The notes below the pieces were generated by a model. That model saw only the letters and a program-made list of their open reading frames with translations, did no database searches and had not been told where the DNA came from. Of a stretch of 64,000 nt of DNA, positions 52,038 through 61,520 are shown in pieces. The first letter of the stretch is position 1. Each line of letters starts with the position of its first letter. The DNA lies in assembly GCF_009669305.1 (NCBI RefSeq), contig NZ_SADB01000013.1:62001-126000 (forward strand), written 5' to 3'. This stretch comes from Ancylomarina sp. 16SWW S1-10-2 (GTDB lineage Bacteria; Bacteroidota; Bacteroidia; Bacteroidales; Marinifilaceae). Position numbers and translations under genes: made by a program.

Positions 52038-53501
52038 CTATTTCTTAACAGGAATATTCTTAAGCGTCTCAACAGTGAAATCCCAGAATTTAGTAACTGT
52101 ATCGATTTTCACTTTTTCATCTGGAGAGTGAGGGAAACGAATAGTTGGTCCAAATGAAATCATATCCCAATGTGGGTAGTTAGAACCTAGTAAACCACAC
52201 TCAAGACCAGCGTGAATTGCCATAACTTTAGGAATTTTACCATACATTTTGTTATAAACACCTTGCATAGTTTTCAAGATTGGAGAATCCATATTTGGCT
52301 TCCATCCTGGATATTGTCCTTCTAATACAACTTTAGCTCCAGCCAAAGTAAATACAGAAGTTACCATTTCAGCTAAATCGTCTTTTGCTGAATTGACTGA
52401 AGAACGCAATAAGGCTTGAATAAGAATTCCATTCTCATCGCTATAAACACGAGCAAGGTTAATTGAAGTTTCAACCATACCTGGCATCGCATTACTCATA
52501 CGTATTACACCATTAGGGCATGCATATATAGCATCAATTAATCTATTTTGTAGCTTACCTTTCATTACCTTCTTAGGTAAATTACATGGCTCAGCACCGA
52601 AAACAAGATCTGGTTCAACCTCACTTAACTCAGCTTTAAAAGTAGCTTCAAATTCTTTTAATGACGCAGCACATGCATCAACATTTTCTTTTGGAACAAC
52701 TACAACAGCGAATGATTCACGTGGAATAGCGTTACGTAAAGAACCTCCATCAACAGAAGCAAGACGTAAACCGAAATTCTTAGCAGCATGTTTTAAGAAA
52801 CGGAAAAGTAATTTATTAGAGTTTCCTCTTCCTAAAATAATCTCCATTCCTGAGTGACCTCCTTTAAGACCTTTCATGCTCAATTTAAAAGCAACAGTAT
52901 CTTTAGGTGTATCAGTCGTTTTATTTTTAAAAGTGATGTTAGCATCTATACCACCAGCACAACCTACATACAATTCACCTTCGTCTTCTGAATCCATATT
53001 CAAAAGAATATCACCATCAAGAACACCTGCTTTAAGACCAAAAGCCCCAAACATACCAGTTTCCTCATCAGATGTAAACAAAGCCTCAATAGGGCCATGA
53101 GCTATATCTGTAGATTGTAGAACAGTCATTGCAGCAGCAACACCCATACCATTATCAGCACCAAGCGTTGTACCATTTGCAGTTAGCCACTCACCATCTA
53201 CGAAAGTTTCAATTGGATCTTTCTCAAAATCGTGATCTGTATCGGAATTTTTCTGAGGAACCATATCAAGGTGACCTTGCATGATAACACCCATTCTATC
53301 TTCCATTCCTTTAGTTGCAGGTTTCTTAATAATTACGTTTCCTGCTTCATCTTTAATCGTTTCAAGACCAAGGTCTTTACCGAATTTCACCATGAATGCT
53401 TGAATCTTATCTTCATGCTTTGATGGACGTGGAACTTGTGTTAGTGAATAAAAATTTGCCCAAACAGCTTTAGGCTCTAGGCTTAAAATTTCTTTGCTCA
53501 T
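52038..53501 (-). CDS. pepD: Aminoacyl-histidine dipeptidase (PepD, M20)
   Basis: A 487-residue cytosolic zinc peptidase hydrolysing Xaa-His dipeptides such as carnosine and other small peptides. Metal and catalytic motifs in order are GVIMQGHLDMVPQKN, TLGADNGMGVAAAM, FTSDEETGMFGA (catalytic glutamate followed by a metal ligand), LLNMDSEDEG and, near the end, IHAGLECGLLGSN. The central dimerisation part includes MKGLKGGHSGMEI. Length matches PepD from other Bacteroidetes. It is a single gene with its own terminator. Confidence 0.92.
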   Translation of the reverse strand: MSKEILSLEPKAVWANFYSLTQVPRPSKHEDKIQAFMVKFGKDLGLETIKDEAGNVIIKKPATKGMEDRMGVIMQGHLDMVPQKNSDTDHDFEKDPIETFVDGEWLTANGTTLGADNGMGVAAAMTVLQSTDIAHGPIEALFTSDEETGMFGAFGLKAGVLDGDILLNMDSEDEGELYVGCAGGIDANITFKNKTTDTPKDTVAFKLSMKGLKGGHSGMEIILGRGNSNKLLFRFLKHAAKNFGLRLASVDGGSLRNAIPRESFAVVVVPKENVDACAASLKEFEATFKAELSEVEPDLVFGAEPCNLPKKVMKGKLQNRLIDAIYACPNGVIRMSNAMPGMVETSINLARVYSDENGILIQALLRSSVNSAKDDLAEMVTSVFTLAGAKVVLEGQYPGWKPNMDSPILKTMQGVYNKMYGKIPKVMAIHAGLECGLLGSNYPHWDMISFGPTIRFPHSPDEKVKIDTVTKFWDFTVETLKNIPVKK

Positions 53502-53673
53502 TATTATTGTGTTTTAAGTATTTATGAAATTCTCAGATCTCAAAATAAAGCTTAAAAATAAGTAGCCTTATCTTAAGAGTCCTAAAGTTAGGATAATTTT
53601 AATTTTAAGAAAAGAACATAGACAAAACCTTTTCGATAATAACAGATTTTAACAACACAAATAAATAGAAATA

Positions 53674-53706
53674 AAAAAGCCGATAGAATCATATTCCATC
53701 GGCTTC
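53674..53706. terminator. Terminator of the acyl-CoA synthetase gene
   Basis: AAGCCGATaGAAT, CAT and ATTCcATCGGCTT pair over the full length and follow an A-run. It lies 20 bp beyond the ligase stop codon. Confidence 0.75.
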
Positions 53707-53725
53707 ATATTATTTTAATTAAAAT

Positions 53726-55522
53726 CTAATCCTTATACATCTTTTCGATAAGATGCTTATACTTCTCCTGAATCACTTTTCTCTTAAGTTTAAGTGTAGA
53801 AGTCATCTCTCCTGATTTTATAGTAAATTCTTTGGGAAGAAGGGTAAACTTCTGAATCTTCTCGAAACGAGAAAACTCCTTTTGCAAATTCACGAATCGT
53901 TTTTCAAAGAATTCTATAATCTGAGAGTCTTTTATTAAATCTTCAAATGAATCGAAAGAGATATTGTGTTTTTTTGCATACTTGCACAAAGGTTCAATTG
54001 CTGGAACTGCTAGGGCTGTCACATACTTCTGACAATCGCCAATCACTGCAACTTGTTCAATAAACTGATCGTTAATTAAAGTTGTTTCAAGCTTTTGAGG
54101 TGCAATATATTTCCCACCAGAAGTCTTCATTAAATCTTTAATTCTATCTGTTACCGTTAAGTTTCCATTCTCGTCAATTCGTCCCGCATCGCCAGTACAA
54201 AACCAACCATCTTTCATAACCTTAGCTGTTTCCTCTGGTTTTTTATAATAGCCACGCATAACGCCAGGTCCTTTAACCAATATTTCGTTATTCTCACCTA
54301 TTTTGATTTCAACACCATTTAGTGTTTTACCTGTTGTGTTAAAATCAATATATTTGTCACCATATAAACAAACAGTTGCCATCGTTTCTGTTAAGCCATA
54401 ACCCATTTTTATATTCATTCCTACAGAATGAAAAAAGGTGATAATTTCAGAAGAAAGTGGCGCTCCTCCGCAAGGAGTGAACTTTATACGTCCTCCAAAA
54501 ATATCGCGAAACTTACTTAAAACAAGCTTGTCTGCTATTTTAAACTTCATTTTTAATCCGAAAGGAACTTTCTTCTCAAAAAGACAGTATTGATTATTTC
54601 TAATCTCACCAATTTTCAACGACCAGTTTATTAACTTTTTCTTGATACCTGAAGCGTCCTTACTCTTATCTTGAATGGCAGAATAAATTTTCTCATAAAT
54701 TCGAGGAACAGTACACATTAAAGTTGGCTTAGTCTCTTTCATTGTGCAACCAATTTTCTTTGGATCACGATTGAAATAGATTTTAAAACCTCTGTGCAAA
54801 CAAAAGAATGTCCATCCACGTTCGTAGACATGACTAAGCGGAAGAAAACTTAATGACACCTCATCATCAGTTATATCCAATTCCTTATCATGAGAACGAA
54901 GAACTGCTGTAATGTTATTGTGATCTATCATCACACCCTTAGGCTCACCTGTTGTACCCGAAGTATAAATTAAGGTTGCTAAATCGTCGATATCTGCCGT
55001 TTCGAATCGAGCATCAAACTCTTTACCTAAACGAGAAGCTTTCCCCATCTCGATAAACTCATCCCAATACATAGAATGCTGATGATCGCTAATTTTTACA
55101 GCCTTATCAAAAACAATAACCATTTTAATGGTAGAGCATTCTCCCATTAACTCCATGGTTCTATCATACTGCTCTTGCTCACCAACAAATATGGCTTGAA
55201 CTGCAGCATCTTTTATAATATATTTAGCTTCTGTTGTTGAGTTTGTTGCATAAATAGGTACCGTTACACCACGAACACTCATGATAGCAAGATCGGCAAC
55301 AATCCACTCTGGCATGTTTTGAGAAAATATAGCAACACTTTCCTGAATACCAATTCCTAATTTTAAAAGAGCTTTTGAAACTTGTCTAGTTTGAATACCA
55401 AATTCACACCAACTGATGTCAATCCAGTCTCCATTAGTCTCATTCTTGTAACACATAGCAACCTTATCGCCAAATTTTTCAAATCTTTGGCGAAGATGCT
55501 TGCCCCAATGTTGATAATTCAT
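53726..55522 (-). CDS. Long-chain fatty-acid--CoA ligase (AMP-forming)
   Basis: A 598-residue ANL-superfamily enzyme that activates fatty acids with ATP and CoA at the inner face of the membrane. The P-loop is LIYTSGTTGEPKGVMI (about residues 186-201). Other motifs are LPLSHVYERGWTFF, CGGAPLSSEII, MGYGLTETMATVC, GWFCTGDAGRID and the adenylate-binding DRIKDLMKTSGGKYIAPQ. Its length and C-terminus match the FadD15/FAA1-like long-chain group common in Bacteroidetes. It has its own promoter-like element and terminator, so it is monocistronic. Confidence 0.9.
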   Translation of the reverse strand: MNYQHWGKHLRQRFEKFGDKVAMCYKNETNGDWIDISWCEFGIQTRQVSKALLKLGIGIQESVAIFSQNMPEWIVADLAIMSVRGVTVPIYATNSTTEAKYIIKDAAVQAIFVGEQEQYDRTMELMGECSTIKMVIVFDKAVKISDHQHSMYWDEFIEMGKASRLGKEFDARFETADIDDLATLIYTSGTTGEPKGVMIDHNNITAVLRSHDKELDITDDEVSLSFLPLSHVYERGWTFFCLHRGFKIYFNRDPKKIGCTMKETKPTLMCTVPRIYEKIYSAIQDKSKDASGIKKKLINWSLKIGEIRNNQYCLFEKKVPFGLKMKFKIADKLVLSKFRDIFGGRIKFTPCGGAPLSSEIITFFHSVGMNIKMGYGLTETMATVCLYGDKYIDFNTTGKTLNGVEIKIGENNEILVKGPGVMRGYYKKPEETAKVMKDGWFCTGDAGRIDENGNLTVTDRIKDLMKTSGGKYIAPQKLETTLINDQFIEQVAVIGDCQKYVTALAVPAIEPLCKYAKKHNISFDSFEDLIKDSQIIEFFEKRFVNLQKEFSRFEKIQKFTLLPKEFTIKSGEMTSTLKLKRKVIQEKYKHLIEKMYKD

Positions 55523-55547
55523 ATAACTTTTTTAGTTTTTAACCTCG

Positions 55548-55555
55548 CAAAGATA
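55548..55555 (-). promoter_or_regulatory. Putative -7 element of the acyl-CoA synthetase gene
   Basis: TATCTTTG on the minus strand fits TAnnTTTG, 25 bp before the ATG at 55522. Confidence 0.4.
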
Positions 55556-55686
55556 AACATGTTTGCTTGACTTGAAAGCTTTTCATGTAAAATGCAGATA
55601 TCCCGATAGGTGAACAAAACTTCAAAACACACCTAATGGACTGAAAATCTACTCGAAAGACTAACTGAACCAAGTCTTTACGAAAA

Positions 55687-55716
55687 AATGGCCTTAGATT
55701 GAATCTAAAGCCATTA
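55687..55716. terminator. Hairpin downstream of the FAH-family gene
   Basis: AATGGCcTTAGATT and ATCTAAaGCCATT form a long stem preceded by six A (T-run on the minus strand). It lies about 80 bp beyond the FAH-family stop codon and fits its terminator. Confidence 0.65.
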
Positions 55717-55797
55717 TTAAGTATAATTATCTTTATTTAACAAAGGAACAATCACATATTAATGTATTCTTATTAAAGCCTGAATAACAAATAGGTC

Positions 55798-56409
55798 TTA
55801 TCGAACATGAAAGTTTAATAACTCTTCTCCTTCTAACTCTCCTACCAAGTGATCTCCGATTTTAACAGGACCTACACCTTCTGGCGTACCAGTATAAATC
55901 ATATCACCAATTTTAAGTGTAAAGTATTTCGATAAGTAACTGATTAAAAAGTCAATCGAAAAGATAAGGTCAGATGTGTTTCCTACCTGAACTCTTTCGC
56001 CGTTAACATTGAGACTAAAATTCAATGCATTGACATCCTTAAATTGAGATTTAGGACGAAACTTAGATATAGGAGCTGCACCATCAAAAGCTTTCGCTTT
56101 TTCCCATGGCAAACCTTTTTTCTTACATTCTGCTTGAATATCGCGAGCTGTGAAATCTATTCCTAAAGCTAATTCTTCGTAATAACGATGTGCAAACTCA
56201 ATAGGAATATTCTTTCCTACTCTACTTATTTTAACCACAACTTCTACTTCGTGATGAATATCATTGGAGAAATCTGGGTAATAAAAGTCATTATTGCTTT
56301 TTAAAAGTGCCGAATCTGGCATTGAGAAAACCACTGGTTCCTTGGGTACAGGATTATTTAGTTCTTTTGCATGATCTACATAATTCCTTCCTATCCCTAA
56401 TATTTTCAT
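55798..56409 (-). CDS. Fumarylacetoacetate hydrolase-family protein
   Basis: A 203-residue cytosolic enzyme of the FAH/YcgM fold. The metal ligands are E54 and E56 in IHHEVEVVVK and D85 in LGIDFTARD. K104-region residues (GLPWEKAKAFDG) and YTGTPEGVGPVKIGDHL complete the active site. Short members of this family act as acylpyruvases or oxaloacetate decarboxylases, which fits better than tyrosine breakdown because no such genes are near. It lies 35 bp after the DnaQ-like exonuclease gene and is probably in one transcript with it. Confidence 0.85.
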   Translation of the reverse strand: MKILGIGRNYVDHAKELNNPVPKEPVVFSMPDSALLKSNNDFYYPDFSNDIHHEVEVVVKISRVGKNIPIEFAHRYYEELALGIDFTARDIQAECKKKGLPWEKAKAFDGAAPISKFRPKSQFKDVNALNFSLNVNGERVQVGNTSDLIFSIDFLISYLSKYFTLKIGDMIYTGTPEGVGPVKIGDHLVGELEGEELLNFHVR

Positions 56410-56444
56410 CTTTTATGGCATTAATTTGTTAACAAATAAAGCGC

Positions 56445-57212
56445 TTACATATTAAAATTTCTAAGCTTAATCTCGGTCAAAACCTTCTTTGTATATCGAG
56501 GAAAATCATTATTCATAATCCAACCATAATAGCCTGGTTGTTCTTTTAAAACGGCTTCAACCGCTTTCCCTTTATTCTTACCAAAGTTAAAAGTCTCAAC
56601 ACCCTTTTTATCATATATAATCATGCCAGCAAAATCAACATTCTTATTTTGAGTAGAGAATTTAGCAAGATAATCAATATCATTCTCAAGATCCTCATAC
56701 CTGTCAAGCTGAGATTTCAACACCTCGTAGGTTGCAACCGTATCTGCTTCGGCACCATGAGCGCCCTCAAGGTCTTTTGCACAATAAAATTTGTAAGCTG
56801 CGGTCAAAGTTCGTTGTTCCATTTTATGAAAAATGGTTTGAACATCAACATGCTTACGTTTTCTCATATCAGTATCAATATCAGCACGTAAAAACTCTTC
56901 TGCCAAAAGAGGAATATCAAATCGATTTGAATTATAACCCGCTAAGTCGCAACCTTCAATATATTTGGCAATCGTTTTACCAATTTCCTTAAAGGTAGGT
57001 TCATCCTTAACATCCTCATCAAAAATACCATGTATTGCACTTGATTCGGCAGGGATTGGAATACCAGGATTTACACGAAAAGTTTTTGTTTCTTCCTTAC
57101 CATTAGGACTAACCTTAACAATAGCAATTTCAACAATGCGATCTTTCGACACATTGAGACCAGTTGTTTCTAAATCGAAGAATGCAATTGGGTTTTTCAA
57201 ATTCAAATTCAT
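56445..57212 (-). CDS. DnaQ-like 3'-5' exonuclease
   Basis: A 255-residue DEDDh-type exonuclease. Exo I is D13-E15 in AFFDLETTGLNVSKDRIVEI. Exo II is in LAGYNSNRFDIPLLAEEF. Exo III is HGAEADTVATYEVL, with its histidine. The C-terminal part (about 185-255) ends FNFGKNKGKAVEAVLKEQPG followed by YYGWIMNNDFPRYTK, the small ExoX-like C-terminal domain. It may proofread or process DNA ends. It sits between dnaN upstream and the FAH gene downstream, a 227-bp gap with a terminator separating it from dnaN. Confidence 0.9.
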   Translation of the reverse strand: MNLNLKNPIAFFDLETTGLNVSKDRIVEIAIVKVSPNGKEETKTFRVNPGIPIPAESSAIHGIFDEDVKDEPTFKEIGKTIAKYIEGCDLAGYNSNRFDIPLLAEEFLRADIDTDMRKRKHVDVQTIFHKMEQRTLTAAYKFYCAKDLEGAHGAEADTVATYEVLKSQLDRYEDLENDIDYLAKFSTQNKNVDFAGMIIYDKKGVETFNFGKNKGKAVEAVLKEQPGYYGWIMNNDFPRYTKKVLTEIKLRNFNM

Positions 57213-57380
57213 ATGATTATAATTTTCTTATTCAGGTCATATGGAAGTCGCCAATGATCATCCTCCAGTGTTTGAGAGAGCTTCACTCATGGCTCGTTTC
57301 ATATTGACTCGTTCTTTTGAAGAAGTTTATTTTTTTCACTCTAAGCAAACACAAGCCTAAAGGTATTATCTTAAAACAGA

Positions 57381-57414
57381 AAAAACCTAATGAAAATCAT
57401 TCTCATTAGGTTTT
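57381..57414 (-). terminator. Terminator of dnaN
   Basis: AAACCTAATGA and TCATTAGGTTT are perfect 11-bp arms around a ten-base loop. On the minus strand T's follow. It lies about 26 bp beyond the dnaN stop codon. Confidence 0.8.
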
Positions 57415-57439
57415 CGTATACATTATATCATCGTTTAAA

Positions 57440-58570
57440 TTAAACGTTAATCATCATTGGCATTAATAACATCAACACATCCTCATCGGCGTTTTCGTTA
57501 TCGTAAGGTAAGAATAAACCAGCTCGAGTTGGATCAGAAAGTGCAACCACAACATTGGCTGAAGATATATTCTGAAGTATTTCCAATAAAAATACTGATT
57601 TAAACCCAATCTCTAAAGCTTCTCCTTCGTACTGACACATCAGTTTTTCTCGAGCTGAAATAGAGAAATCAATATCCTGAGCAGAAACAACTAATTCATT
57701 TTGGTTTAATTGAAACTTAATTAAATTACTTGCTGGATTAGAGAATACAGATACACGCTTAAGTGTATTATAAAGCTCGATACGATCTATTGTTAATTTA
57801 AATGGGTTATTCGTTGGAATAACAGAGCCATAACTTGGATATTTTCCTTCAACCAAACGACAAATCAATTTGTAATTTGATAATGTGAAGAACGCATTTT
57901 TGTCATCAAACTCAACCAATACAGGATTCTCCTCTTTTGGAAGGATATTACGAAGTAATGATGCTGGTTTTTTAGGAAGAATAAATGAAGACTCAACCTC
58001 CGAACGACCATCAAGACGCTTGTAACGAACCAATTTATGAGCATCAGAAGCAACAAAAGTAAGATCGTTATTATTTAATTCTATAAAGATTCCATTCATC
58101 ACAGGACGAAGTTCATCGTCAGCGGTAGCAAACAAAGTTTTGTTGACACCTTTCAATAAAACCTCGCTAGCAACTGTGATATTCACAATACTATCATGAT
58201 CTTGTTCTGGATTCTTAGGATAATCATCACCGTTTTGACCAGGAATACTGAACTGACCATTCTCTGTGCTCAACTTAACAGCTAAGGTTTGAGGATCAAC
58301 TTCAAAAGTTAATGGCTGCTCAGGAAATTCTTTTAAAGTATCAGTTAAAATTTTTGCTGGAAGTGCAATTACACCTTCTCCTTCAGAAGAATCTAATGGA
58401 ATAGTTGTAATTAAAGTTGTTTCCAAATCTGAAGCTGTAACTATAAGCTCATCATTTTTCAACTCAAATAGAAAATTATCAAGAATTGGAAGCGTATTTT
58501 TGTTACTAATAACACGACTAACAGCTTGAATATGTCCTAAAATCTCAGTACTTGATACTACAAATTTCAT
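57440..58570 (-). CDS. dnaN: DNA polymerase III beta subunit (sliding clamp)
   Basis: A 376-residue clamp that encircles DNA and tethers the replicative polymerase. All three clamp domains are present: domain 1 starts MKFVVSSTEILGHIQAVSRV with IALPAKILTDTLKEFPEQPL; domain 2 shows TLFATADDELRPVMNGIFIE and FVASDAHKLVRYK; domain 3 ends NADEDVLMLLMPMMINV, the usual family C-terminus. Length is normal. There is no dnaA or recF beside it, as is common in this phylum. It is a single gene with terminator, upstream of the exonuclease gene. Confidence 0.95.
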   Translation of the reverse strand: MKFVVSSTEILGHIQAVSRVISNKNTLPILDNFLFELKNDELIVTASDLETTLITTIPLDSSEGEGVIALPAKILTDTLKEFPEQPLTFEVDPQTLAVKLSTENGQFSIPGQNGDDYPKNPEQDHDSIVNITVASEVLLKGVNKTLFATADDELRPVMNGIFIELNNNDLTFVASDAHKLVRYKRLDGRSEVESSFILPKKPASLLRNILPKEENPVLVEFDDKNAFFTLSNYKLICRLVEGKYPSYGSVIPTNNPFKLTIDRIELYNTLKRVSVFSNPASNLIKFQLNQNELVVSAQDIDFSISAREKLMCQYEGEALEIGFKSVFLLEILQNISSANVVVALSDPTRAGLFLPYDNENADEDVLMLLMPMMINV

Positions 58571-58814
58571 ATGTTATAATTTGTTTTTACTTGATTAATA
58601 AAATCGGATACGACTAAATTACTGATTATCAATCCTATTTTTCCAATCAAAATATTTAATTATTATTTTTTCATCTCCATCTTTCAACACCAAATTATGT
58701 CATCTGTATGTTAAAATACTAAGTGGTGAATATACGAATTTTATTTATTTCAATCTGATTTTTTTGCAAGAGTTTGCATACATATTTAGACAGGTCTAAA
58801 ATGAGAATACGAAA

Positions 58815-60506
58815 CTAATTGGCATATTTCCTTTTACGAACAAAATGCCACACAAGTGCTAATAATATCAGTAAGGCAATAGGTAAAGCCAAATTTACAA
58901 TTTGATAAAATAGACGATGTTCCCTTATTTTAGTTTTATCTAACAACCGTAACTTAACTTCTCTTGATCTTAAATTCATCCATCCTTCGTCATCACATAA
59001 ATAATCTACACAGTTAAGCAAAAAGTTACTATTTCCGTAGGTTTTTCGAGAATATCGATCATAACCCAAAGGCATAATCTGGATATTAGACCCCACGCCT
59101 CTCACTCTATTTTTAATGATATCACCATCTGATATCACAATCATTTTTCCAGCTGCGCTTTCTGATTTGAAAGTTGATTTATCAATTCCCTTCCAAATTC
59201 TATCTTTAAATATCGACTGAAATTGCCCCTCAATCAAAACAGATATAACTTTAGAGCCATCAGAAAAATCTTCAGCATTCATTTTTTTTCCTACAATATC
59301 AAGTCGAATTGGTGTTGGTACTTTCTCAAGACGGGTGTTATCGGAACTTGCAAGAAGAACGGTGTGTTTCAATTTTGGATCCTTACCAACTTTATCAATA
59401 GAATTGGCAAATTCAACGCGAACCATATTCAATTTTCGGGTGATAGGATGATTATTTGGTGGCGCTAAAAGCGGAGAATAATACCAAGGTGCAGGTATGT
59501 ATTTACCATCCTGTCCTGCTGTTGTTGCTTGTACGGGAATCAACTGAGATTGAACATCCATAAGCAAATCAGGATTAATACGAACGCCGTATCTAAAAAG
59601 CTGATCTTCCAAGTTCAGTGGTTTGTAGAATGCCATTGACATACCTTTTGCAGATATACTATCCATTGATGCAGAAACCTCATCAATTAACCACATAACT
59701 CTTCCACCATTCATAATATACTGATCGAGAGCATACTTTGCTCTTTCAGTAAACTCATTTCGTGGTTGAGCTACAATTACACAATCAAATCGTTTATAAT
59801 TTTTTGAAAGTTCATGAGCCGTTACGCGGTTTACCTCATAACGTTGCAAAAGCGATGTTGTAAAATCGGCAACTTCATACTCACCGAGCTCACCTTGTCC
59901 TGTAAAAAAAGCAATTTCTTTGACCTTTGTTTGATTGAGCATGCGAATGGCCATCGAGAGTTCATATTCTACACTTTCAATGGCATAGTTTAGATTCTCC
60001 TCGGCAGATAAACCTGTAACCGATTTCAAAAGGTTAACTGGTGTTTCTTTTTTTCCATCGTGCACAAAAAGACCTGGCACAATTATCTTTTGTTTTACAC
60101 TACCATCTCTACCTGTTTCTTGTATGCTTGTTGGTTCTAGTCCTCTTGCGGCCAATTCCCTCAAGTTTTTATCCTTTTGTTTTGGATTAAGGACAGAACT
60201 AGGATCTACAAAACTATAAGCAATTTCGACATTAGAATAAGATTTAAATTCGTCTATTAAATCTACCGTTGCATTCTTTAGTTTATTAAAACCATGAGGT
60301 AAGTCTCCAGTAAGATAAATTTCAAAATAAACAGGTTTTTCAAGCTTTGAGAGAAGTTTCTTAGTATTATCCGACAAGGTAAATCTCTTTTCAGAAGTGA
60401 GGTCTATTCGAAAATGAAAAACCTGTAAAAATTGATAAACAGTTAGAACAATTAGTATTGATAACACCAATTGAATAAGATTCTTCTTTTTATTTGTGAT
60501 TTGCAT
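58815..60506 (-). CDS. gldG: Gliding motility ABC transporter accessory protein GldG
   Basis: A 563-residue protein anchored by an N-terminal segment (about 9-27) and a C-terminal one (about 537-556, IVNLALPIALLILLALVWHF), with a large periplasmic domain. KRFTLSDNTKKLLSKLEKPV, IAFFTGQGELGEYEV and GGRVMWLIDEV are typical of the GldG/ABC_transp_aux family. With GldF and the ATPase GldA it forms an ABC transporter linked to gliding in Flavobacterium. Homologues also occur in non-gliding species. The gldF gene lies 96 bp upstream; no gldA is in the window. Confidence 0.9.
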   Translation of the reverse strand: MQITNKKKNLIQLVLSILIVLTVYQFLQVFHFRIDLTSEKRFTLSDNTKKLLSKLEKPVYFEIYLTGDLPHGFNKLKNATVDLIDEFKSYSNVEIAYSFVDPSSVLNPKQKDKNLRELAARGLEPTSIQETGRDGSVKQKIIVPGLFVHDGKKETPVNLLKSVTGLSAEENLNYAIESVEYELSMAIRMLNQTKVKEIAFFTGQGELGEYEVADFTTSLLQRYEVNRVTAHELSKNYKRFDCVIVAQPRNEFTERAKYALDQYIMNGGRVMWLIDEVSASMDSISAKGMSMAFYKPLNLEDQLFRYGVRINPDLLMDVQSQLIPVQATTAGQDGKYIPAPWYYSPLLAPPNNHPITRKLNMVRVEFANSIDKVGKDPKLKHTVLLASSDNTRLEKVPTPIRLDIVGKKMNAEDFSDGSKVISVLIEGQFQSIFKDRIWKGIDKSTFKSESAAGKMIVISDGDIIKNRVRGVGSNIQIMPLGYDRYSRKTYGNSNFLLNCVDYLCDDEGWMNLRSREVKLRLLDKTKIREHRLFYQIVNLALPIALLILLALVWHFVRKRKYAN

Positions 60507-60556
60507 GATACTTATCGTGTTTCAACTTTTATTCTTGAAATATTGCGATACTTTAG

Positions 60557-60589
60557 CCTTTTCCTGATAGTTATCAGGACTTTATGCTT
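60557..60589. repeat. Interspersed palindromic repeat, copy 2 (CCTGATAGTTATCAGG core)
   Basis: It shares CCTTTTCC, GATAG, TATC and GGACTTTAT with copy 1 at 42675. Relative to that copy one stem pair is changed on both sides (C-G to T-A), so pairing is kept. It lies in the gap between gldF and gldG. Confidence 0.7.
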
Positions 60590-60602
60590 TAAACCTGTCT
60601 CC

Positions 60603-61334
60603 TTACCATTTTCTACTTTGCAATACGGTTCGTGTTGCAAATAAAAATACCAATGATAAAGCAATAAAGTAGCTCACATCCCTAGAATCTACAACGCCTC
60701 GAGATAAAGATCTATAATGCTCATTAATTCCTACATTAATAATCTCGGTTTGAAAATTCTGAAAAACGAGTAATTCTGACAAATAATCGAAACCTATATA
60801 AAAACTGAAACAAAGAATTAAGGACAATAGAAATGCGATAATTTGATTATCGGTAAGTGATCCTGCAAATACAGCTATGGAAACATAAGCAATTGCTAAA
60901 AACAATAGTCCGAGATAGGAACCCCAAAATGCACCAACATCTATACTTCCAATAGGCTTACCTAAATAGTAAACTGATAAATAGTAAATAAGACAAAAAA
61001 GTAAAGAAAACAGAACAAGGATCAATGCAGAAAAGAACTTAGAAAGCACAATCTTAAAATCACTAATGGGTCTAGTCAGTAATAATTCAATAGTCCCTGA
61101 TTTCTTTTCGTCGGTAAAAAGACGCATACAGAGAGCGGGAATCAAAAAAAGATAAATCCAAGGAGCCATATCAAATAAAGTATCCAAATTAGCATAACCG
61201 CCATCCAAAACATTCGAATTGCCGGGAAAAACCCATATAAACATACCCGTAGAGAGTAAAAATATACTAATGATAAGATAACCACTTATGGAATTAAAAA
61301 ATGATCGAAATTCCTTCGCTAATAGTGTAAACAT
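60603..61334 (-). CDS. gldF: Gliding motility ABC transporter permease GldF
   Basis: A 243-residue ABC-2-type permease with six membrane segments. It starts MFTLLAKEFRSFFNSISGYL, and ALCMRLFTDEKKSGTIELLL with LLTRPISDFKIVLSKFFSA is the typical loop of ABC-2 permeases such as NosY/GldF. It pairs with GldG downstream and an ATPase encoded elsewhere. It is divergent from the PagL-like gene. A palindromic repeat sits between gldF and gldG. Confidence 0.9.
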   Translation of the reverse strand: MFTLLAKEFRSFFNSISGYLIISIFLLSTGMFIWVFPGNSNVLDGGYANLDTLFDMAPWIYLFLIPALCMRLFTDEKKSGTIELLLTRPISDFKIVLSKFFSALILVLFSLLFCLIYYLSVYYLGKPIGSIDVGAFWGSYLGLLFLAIAYVSIAVFAGSLTDNQIIAFLLSLILCFSFYIGFDYLSELLVFQNFQTEIINVGINEHYRSLSRGVVDSRDVSYFIALSLVFLFATRTVLQSRKW

Positions 61335-61520
61335 GTGTAATCGGGTTTTGTAATGTGATACAAATTTGCAAAATAATTTCCAATGAGACCAATTCTGTTA
61401 AATAATTAATAGATTCGACAAAATGCCACATACCGCACAAAGCAACTAGTAAACAAAAAAAAATAATTATTAAACAAAAAACATATTGTCCAATCGTATT
61501 TATTTATCTAGTTTCGCAGC

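Noticed and set aside
55601-55615. Possible third copy of the CCCGATAG palindrome
   Set aside because: Only a half-site (ATCCCGATAGG) is present, with no pairing partner or shared flanks.
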